From Streptococcus pasteurianus (lineage in GTDB: Bacteria > Bacillota > Bacilli > Lactobacillales > Streptococcaceae): a stretch of 64,000 nucleotides of DNA. The position numbers and the translations under genes were made by a program. Positions 59,266 to 64,000 of the stretch are shown piece by piece. The notes beneath the pieces were generated by a model that was not told the origin of the DNA, ran no database searches, and was given only the letters and a program-made list of their open reading frames with translations. The stretch is from NCBI RefSeq assembly GCF_004843545.1, contig NZ_CP039457.1:340501-404500 (forward strand), written 5' to 3'. Positions within the stretch are counted from its first letter, which is position 1. Each line of letters starts with the position of its first letter.

Positions 59266-59523
59266 ATGAATGAAAAAAAGATTCAACGCATTAATGAACT
59301 TGCGCGTAAGAAAAAAACAGTTGGTTTGACAGGTGCTGAAAAAGTTGAACAAGCTGAGCTTCGCAAAGAGTACATTGAAGGGTATCGTCGCTCACTTCTT
59401 CATCATATCGCAGGGATTAAACTTGTTGATGAAGAAGGAAATGATGTGACACCAGAAAAACTAAAACAACTCCAACGCGAACGTGGTTTGCATGGCAGAA
59501 GCCTTGACGACCCAAATTCGTAA
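59266..59523 (+). CDS. DUF896 (YnzC-type) protein
   Basis: An 85-residue DUF896 protein. [20 protein letters not shown] is the standard N-terminal signature, and [10 protein letters not shown] occurs near the C-terminus. Some YnzC proteins are SOS-linked; no LexA box was seen here. It is a single gene behind glyS with its own terminator. Confidence 0.88.
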   Translation: MNEKKIQRINELARKKKTVGLTGAEKVEQAELRKEYIEGYRRSLLHHIAGIKLVDEEGNDVTPEKLKQLQRERGLHGRSLDDPNS

Positions 59524-59530
59524 GATAGGA

Positions 59531-59560
59531 ATCCCAGTCAGTAATGACTGGGATTTTTGT
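59531..59560 (+). terminator. Terminator of the DUF896 gene
   Basis: ATCCCAGTCA (59531-59540) pairs perfectly with TGACTGGGAT (59545-59554), followed by TTTT. Confidence 0.85.
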
Positions 59561-59579
59561 GTACAATGAGAAGGAAAAA

Positions 59580-59599
59580 TGTCCATTTTAAAGTGGACA
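59580..59599 (+). promoter_or_regulatory. Inverted repeat before the PRD regulator
   Basis: TGTCCATTTTAAAGTGGACA is a 20-base inverted repeat with one wobble position. It lies 60-80 bases before the regulator start, where an operator would be expected. Nothing else supports the assignment. Confidence 0.45.
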
Positions 59600-59661
59600 C
59601 TAAAAGGAGTTTGTGATAATTGGAAAACGCATACAATAATAAGTGTGAAAGGAAAATGAAG

Positions 59662-61143
59662 ATGAATAAAAAACAATTACAATTTGATGGATTGCTAGCA
59701 GTATTGCATCAGAATTCAGATTATATCACGGCAAAATCTTTATCCGAACAATTGAATTTATCTGAAAAAACGGTTTATCGTCTTGTAAAGGAAATAAATC
59801 AAAACTATTTTCCTGATGAACTTATCATAAAAAAGAGAGGACGTGGTTTTAAACTTAATAGACTTAAAAATTATGATACTTTAATAAATTCTAAGCAAAA
59901 TGATTTTACACCAGCTAGTAGGCAAATTCAAATTTTGGAGAGATTGTTAACGATATCACCTAAAAAATTACTTATATATGACTTAGCACAAGAGTATTAT
60001 GTCAGTGATTCTGTTATTATGAAAGATAAAATCGAGATTCAAAAGCGACTCAATCCCTTTCATTTAAAAATCTCAACTCGGACAGGCTATATTTTTATAA
60101 CAGGTTCAGAATTGGATATTCGTAGAGCATTAGCGGATTTGGTACCAACGTTTAGCATGATTGATATTGACAATTTGTCTAATACTACTAACCAAAGTCA
60201 TTTTGATTTAGAGCTTGCCAAAATTATTTTGGAAGAAATTGACCAAATTGAGGCGGATTTACAGGCAAGGTTACCATACCCATACAATGTTAATATTTTT
60301 TCTCATCTTTACATTATGCTTGAACGGTTAAAAATTTCTAGTCGTAAAATCGTTAACGCAGAAGTAGTGGATATCAAGATGACAGATTACGATGATTCAA
60401 TTCTCAAAGAAAGTAAAAAGATTATAAATGATATTGGGAATCGTTTAGGGAGGAGTATTGATGATTTAGAAATTAATTATCTCTATCAATACTTGTATTC
60501 GTCAAGATTTCAACTTAGTACACATCAGCAAAAAATTGAATTTTCAACGCGTGTTGTTTCTGTAACAAAATTTTATTTTAAAAAGATGGAAATGACAAAG
60601 TCAGAATCAATAAATGAACAATCTCCTATGTTTATTGATTTGGCAAACCATATCAGTCCATTGTTAAGAAGATTAGATAATAAAATTTATATCAAAAATA
60701 ATATGTTGCATGATATTAAAGACCGTTATACTGATATTTTTAATCAGACAGAGAAAGTTTCTCTGGAGATGACAGAACAATTTGGTTTTTCAATGTTAAG
60801 TGCTGATGAAATTGGCTTTTTGACGTTATATTTTGTTCGTTTCAAAGAATTAAACCCAACTCCCATAAAAGCGGTTGTGATGTGTTCATCTGGAATTGGC
60901 ATTTCAGAACTGCTTAAAGTGAAAATTGAAACGGCTTTTCAAAATCTTGATATTGTTAAAGTAGTATCTTCTCAAAATATCAAAGAAATGTTACAAAATT
61001 ATCCAGATATTCAATTAGTTATCACGAGTGTTAGTTTGCAAGAAATGTTAAACGTAAAGACAATCCTTGTAAGTGCCTTATTAACAGATGAAGATAAAAA
61101 GAATATCCAAAATGCAATAAGGGAGATTAATTATGGTAACTGA
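59662..61143 (+). CDS. PRD-containing transcriptional regulator (BglG/MtlR type)
   Basis: About 493 residues. Two N-terminal HTH domains (ITAKSLSEQLNLSEKTVYRL and LLIYDLAQEYYVSDSVIMKD) are followed by two PRDs and a C-terminal EIIB-Gat-like domain (AVVMCSSGIGISELLKVKIE, with the Cys). Proteins of this type usually also end in EIIA, but here that domain is absent and the next gene encodes an EIIA. ATG 59662 is preferred over TTG 59620. It overlaps the next gene by 11 bases and probably activates the PTS operon. Confidence 0.85.
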   Translation: MNKKQLQFDGLLAVLHQNSDYITAKSLSEQLNLSEKTVYRLVKEINQNYFPDELIIKKRGRGFKLNRLKNYDTLINSKQNDFTPASRQIQILERLLTISPKKLLIYDLAQEYYVSDSVIMKDKIEIQKRLNPFHLKISTRTGYIFITGSELDIRRALADLVPTFSMIDIDNLSNTTNQSHFDLELAKIILEEIDQIEADLQARLPYPYNVNIFSHLYIMLERLKISSRKIVNAEVVDIKMTDYDDSILKESKKIINDIGNRLGRSIDDLEINYLYQYLYSSRFQLSTHQQKIEFSTRVVSVTKFYFKKMEMTKSESINEQSPMFIDLANHISPLLRRLDNKIYIKNNMLHDIKDRYTDIFNQTEKVSLEMTEQFGFSMLSADEIGFLTLYFVRFKELNPTPIKAVVMCSSGIGISELLKVKIETAFQNLDIVKVVSSQNIKEMLQNYPDIQLVITSVSLQEMLNVKTILVSALLTDEDKKNIQNAIREINYGN

Positions 61144-61516
61144 TTTATATCAATACGTTTCTAACCAAAATTTCAATAATCGGCAAGAAGTTTATGGATA
61201 TTTAGCATCTCAAATTGACAGTCAAACCCTAAGTCAGCAAGAGATAGAAAGTAAATTCCTAGAACGTGAAGCGATGGGAAATATTGAAATCGCACAAGGT
61301 GTTGTTTTACCGCATTTTGAAGGAGCTATTAACAGAAATAAAATAATAATTATTAAACCTAAACATACAATTGTAGATTGGTCGGATACTATTGTGCAGG
61401 TTGATTTAGTTATCGCATTGATGTTAACAAATGGGAGTGATAAATCAGAAGTGATAGATTTTGTAAAAAATTTAGCATCAGATGATTTTATTGAAAAATT
61501 AAAACATAAAAATTAA
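61133..61516 (+). CDS. PTS EIIA protein, candidate separated regulator domain
   Basis: A 127-residue EIIA of the fructose/mannitol fold with the likely phospho-His61 in GVVLPHFEGA. It is short and diverged from the EIIA at 61541. Its start overlaps the regulator gene by 11 bases, so it may serve as the missing EIIA domain of the regulator rather than as the transport EIIA. Confidence 0.75.
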   Translation: MVTDLYQYVSNQNFNNRQEVYGYLASQIDSQTLSQQEIESKFLEREAMGNIEIAQGVVLPHFEGAINRNKIIIIKPKHTIVDWSDTIVQVDLVIALMLTNGSDKSEVIDFVKNLASDDFIEKLKHKN

Positions 61517-61540
61517 GAAAAATAGATAATGGAGGTTAAT

Positions 61541-61990
61541 ATGGAAATCAAAGATATTATTGATCGTCATTTAATAATAACAAATTTGAAGTGCCAGACA
61601 AAAAATGAAGCTTTTCAAAAAATGAGTCACATTTTATTGAAAGAAGATTATATTTCGGATATTGAAAATTTTATTAGGGATTTGTATGTTAGGGAAGCAG
61701 AAGGTCAAACAGGAATAGGAAATTTTATTGCAATTCCGCACAGTAAGAGTCCTTTTGTCAAAAAAATTGGTGTAGCCATCGCTATAAATCAAACAGAAAT
61801 TCCTTGGGAAACCCTTGATGGAAAGGGAGTTAAAGTTATTGTTATGTTTGCTGTTGGAGATGACAACGAAGACGTTAAGGAACATTTAAAACTTTTGTCA
61901 CTTTTTGCACGTAAATTAGGTAATGATAGCGTTGTTGAAAATCTAATTAATTCAAAAACAGTTGATGATGTTATTAATGCTTTTATTTAA
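61541..61990 (+). CDS. Fructose-family PTS EIIA component
   Basis: About 149 residues. It has the typical EIIA-Fru segment AEGQTGIGNFIAIPHSKSPF with the phospho-His, and KIGVAIAINQTEIPWETLDG. ATG 61541 follows TGGAGGTTAAT; ATG 61529 is inside the ribosome site. It is probably the transport EIIA of the following EIIB and EIIC. Confidence 0.9.
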   Translation: MEIKDIIDRHLIITNLKCQTKNEAFQKMSHILLKEDYISDIENFIRDLYVREAEGQTGIGNFIAIPHSKSPFVKKIGVAIAINQTEIPWETLDGKGVKVIVMFAVGDDNEDVKEHLKLLSLFARKLGNDSVVENLINSKTVDDVINAFI

Positions 61991-62021
61991 ATACTGTCTT
62001 TTATGAATGGAGGAACAAATA

Positions 62022-62333
62022 ATGAAAATTGTTGGAGTTGCAGCTTGTACAGTAGGAATTGCTCATACTTATATCGCTCAAGAAAAACTTGAAAATGCCG
62101 CTAAAAAAGCAGGCTATGATGTTCAAATCGAAACCCAAGGAACAATTGGAATTGAAAATGAATTGACTCAGCAACAAATTGATGATGCTGACATTGTAAT
62201 TTTAGCCATTGATGTAAAAATTGCTGGTATGGAACGTTTTAAAGATAAAAAAGTTTTAAAAGTACCGACTGAAATTGCTGTTAAATCACCAAATAAATTG
62301 ATTGAAAAAGCTGTTGAAGTAGCTAAAAAGTAA
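62022..62333 (+). CDS. Fructose-family PTS EIIB component
   Basis: A 103-residue EIIB-Fru with Cys9 in KIVGVAACTVGIAHTYIA. Most family members have CPTGIAHT; here the Pro-Thr is Thr-Val. ATG 62022 follows GGAGGAACAAATA. It forms the transport PTS with the adjacent EIIC. Confidence 0.9.
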   Translation: MKIVGVAACTVGIAHTYIAQEKLENAAKKAGYDVQIETQGTIGIENELTQQQIDDADIVILAIDVKIAGMERFKDKKVLKVPTEIAVKSPNKLIEKAVEVAKK

Positions 62334-62369
62334 AAAGTTTTATAAAGATGAACTAGGAGGTAAAAGTAA

Positions 62370-63473
62370 ATGAAAGAAATTTGGAAGAAGATGAATTTCA
62401 AGGGACACTTACTGACTGCTATCTCATATTTAATACCAATTGTTTGTGGCGCAGGTTTTCTTGTGGCTATTGGTATGGCGTTAGGGGGGAGTTCACAAAG
62501 TGAACTTATCCAAGGAGAATTCTCGTTTTGGGATGCCCTTGCAACGATGGGAGGAACTACTTTAGGTCTACTTCCAGTGATTATTGCAACAGGAGTTTCC
62601 TTCTCAATTGCAGGTAAACCTGGTATTGCTCCTGGATTTGTTGTTGGTCTTTCGGCAAATGCTATTAGTGCAGGTTTTATTGGTGGAATGGTTGGCGGCT
62701 ATATCGCTGGATTCTTAGCTCTGTGGATTTTAAAAAATGTCAAGGTTTCTGACTGGGCAAAAGGGCTTATGCCTACGGTTATTGTGCCTTTATTAACATC
62801 ATTGATTTCGGGGTTGTTGATGATTTACATTATCGGAATTCCCATTGCAGCATTTACAAATTGGTTAACTAATTTCCTTCAAGGTTTAGGATCATCTTCA
62901 ATGTTAATTCTAGGTTTAGTGATTGGCACATTAAGTATTGTTGATTTTGGAGGACCTATTAACAAAACAGTTTACGCTTTTACACTGACGCTACTGGCTT
63001 CAGGGGTCAACGAACCTGTAACAGCTCTCCAATTAGTAAACACCTCAACTCCAATTGGATTTGGTTTAGCTTATTTTATTGCTAAATTATTAGGCAAAAA
63101 TATTTATGGTCAAGAACAAATTGAAAATTTAAAATCAGCTGTACCAATGGGAGTGTTAAATATTGTTGAAGGGGTTATTCCTATTGTCATGAATGATTTA
63201 GTTCGTGGTATTATCGCAGCAGCGATTGGTGGTGCTGCTGGTGGTGCAACTTCTATGGTTCTTGGTGCAGATTCGACAGTGCCATTTGGTGGATTTTTGA
63301 TGCTTCCAACGATGACTAGGCCATGGACTGGGCTTTTAGCAATCATTGTGAATGTTGTTGTAACAGGTGTAGTTTATGCATTAATTGCAAAAAATAAAAC
63401 AGCTGAAGATTTTACATCAGAAAATGATATTGACGAAGAGGAAATCGATTTAGCTGATATTGAAATTTTATAA
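62370..63473 (+). CDS. Fructose-family PTS EIIC component
   Basis: A 367-residue membrane permease with about ten segments. Family motifs are HLLTAISYLIPIVCGAGFLV, GKPGIAPGFVVGL, GFIGGMVGGYIAGF and DFGGPINKTVYAF. It ends in an acidic tail. The substrate is unknown; a phosphorylated keto sugar is likely because an epimerase gene follows after 17 bases. Confidence 0.9.
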   Translation: MKEIWKKMNFKGHLLTAISYLIPIVCGAGFLVAIGMALGGSSQSELIQGEFSFWDALATMGGTTLGLLPVIIATGVSFSIAGKPGIAPGFVVGLSANAISAGFIGGMVGGYIAGFLALWILKNVKVSDWAKGLMPTVIVPLLTSLISGLLMIYIIGIPIAAFTNWLTNFLQGLGSSSMLILGLVIGTLSIVDFGGPINKTVYAFTLTLLASGVNEPVTALQLVNTSTPIGFGLAYFIAKLLGKNIYGQEQIENLKSAVPMGVLNIVEGVIPIVMNDLVRGIIAAAIGGAAGGATSMVLGADSTVPFGGFLMLPTMTRPWTGLLAIIVNVVVTGVVYALIAKNKTAEDFTSENDIDEEEIDLADIEIL

Positions 63474-63490
63474 AAGAAAGAAGTATTAAT

Positions 63491-64000
63491 ATGAAAACAG
63501 CAGAGTTATCGCCATCCTTAATGTGTATGGATTTAGATAAATTTACTGAGCAAATTACATTTTTAAATAAACATGTACAATCTTACCATATGGATATTAT
63601 GGATGGGCATTTTGTTCCTAACATTACATTATCACCTTGGTTTATTCAAGAAGTTAGAAAAATTAGTGACTTACCCATGTCAGCTCACCTTATGGTAGAA
63701 GATCCGACATTTTGGGTTCAAGAATTAATTAATATTAAATGCGAATGGATTTGTATGCATGCAGAGGTATTAAATGGTCTAGCTTTTCGGCTTATTGATC
63801 AAATTCATGAGGCAGGATTAAAAGCGGGTGTTGTTCTTAATCCTGAAACACCTATTGAAACTATTTTTCCCTATATAGCATTAGTGGATAAAATTACCAT
63901 CATGACGGTTGATCCTGGTTTTGCTGGGCAACGTTTCTTAGAGGACACATTAGAAAAAATTATTGAGTTGCGTCATTTACGTAAAAAGCAAGGTTACTCT
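63491..64000 (+). CDS. Ribulose/allulose-phosphate 3-epimerase (5' part)
   Basis: The gene runs off the window after 170 codons. The frame MKTAELSPSLMCMDLDKFTE, MDIMDGHFVPNITLSP, MSAHLMVEDP and ITIMTVDPGFAGQRF identifies the RPE/AlsE epimerase family with its metal and catalytic Asp and His residues. AlsE-type enzymes interconvert D-allulose-6-P and fructose-6-P; Rpe converts ribulose-5-P and xylulose-5-P. Its place in a fructose-type PTS operon favours a sugar-specific role. Confidence 0.85.
   Translation, partial: MKTAELSPSLMCMDLDKFTEQITFLNKHVQSYHMDIMDGHFVPNITLSPWFIQEVRKISDLPMSAHLMVEDPTFWVQELINIKCEWICMHAEVLNGLAFRLIDQIHEAGLKAGVVLNPETPIETIFPYIALVDKITIMTVDPGFAGQRFLEDTLEKIIELRHLRKKQGYS

Overview
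The window is chromosomal DNA of a low-GC Streptococcus. The gene order (accB-fabZ-accC-accD-accA, serS beside manLMN-manO, ecsAB-ccrZ-trmB, rimP-nusA-rnpM-ylxQ-infB-rbfA, copYAZ, glyQS), strong AAGGAGG ribosome sites, T-boxes and cre sites fit this. The mixture of carbohydrate systems suggests the S. bovis/S. equinus complex (gallolyticus, infantarius, lutetiensis, equinus). That species-level guess is inference.

Layout. 1-3.8 kb: end of the type II fatty-acid cluster (biotin carboxyl carrier, FabZ, acetyl-CoA carboxylase). 3.9-8.9 kb, minus strand: serS with a T-box, then the mannose/glucose PTS manLMN with manO. 9-15.2 kb: a HAD phosphatase, two DUF1361 paralogues, a purine permease with a PurR box, tsaE (apparently leaderless), a GNAT acetyltransferase and an LCP cell-wall ligase. 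15.2-23.9 kb: accessory region. It holds a frameshifted IS982 element with readable ends and target duplication, an orphan IS30-like end, a foreign-looking beta-glucoside operon (antiterminator, EIIBC, EIIA, 6-phospho-beta-glucosidase), and a HAD gene broken by a decayed IS110 element. 24-35.2 kb: HIT protein, ecsAB, ccrZ, trmB, tRNA-Ser, two decayed genes, then the rimP to rbfA translation/transcription operon with unusually structured non-coding stretches. 35.2-44.2 kb: LOG protein, nucleotidyltransferase, copper operon, TRIC channel, HAD, TetR genes, degV, and an Ala/Ser-rich surface protein. 44.3-45.4 kb: an intact IS30-family element with a 14-bp target duplication. 45.6-55.7 kb: a GalNAc/Gal-beta-1,3-GalNAc regulon (two GntR regulators, agaS, lacD, GH35 galactosidase, mannose-family PTS) followed by a deacetylase gene with its own NagR-like box. 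55.8-59.5 kb: T-box-controlled glyQS and a DUF896 gene. 59.6-64 kb: a PRD regulator, a fructose-family PTS in separate EIIA/EIIB/EIIC genes, and the start of a ribulose/allulose-phosphate epimerase, cut by the window end.

How it works together. Three PTS-based sugar systems plus manLMN feed phosphorylated sugars to glycolysis, each with local control: antitermination for beta-glucosides, GntR operators for the GalNAc genes, and a PRD activator for the fructose-type system. In the GalNAc system the PTS would deliver GalNAc-6-P (or GalN-6-P), the deacetylase removes acetate, AgaS deaminates/isomerises to tagatose-6-P, and LacD cleaves tagatose-1,6-bisphosphate; no tagatose-6-P kinase is in the window.

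The items most worth a second look are the multi-hairpin RNA-like region between infB and rbfA, the rimP leader with its apparent AUU/AUC start, the candidate IS110 bridge-RNA region, the identical-type operator shared by the two arms of the GalNAc regulon, and the separately encoded EIIA next to a PRD regulator.
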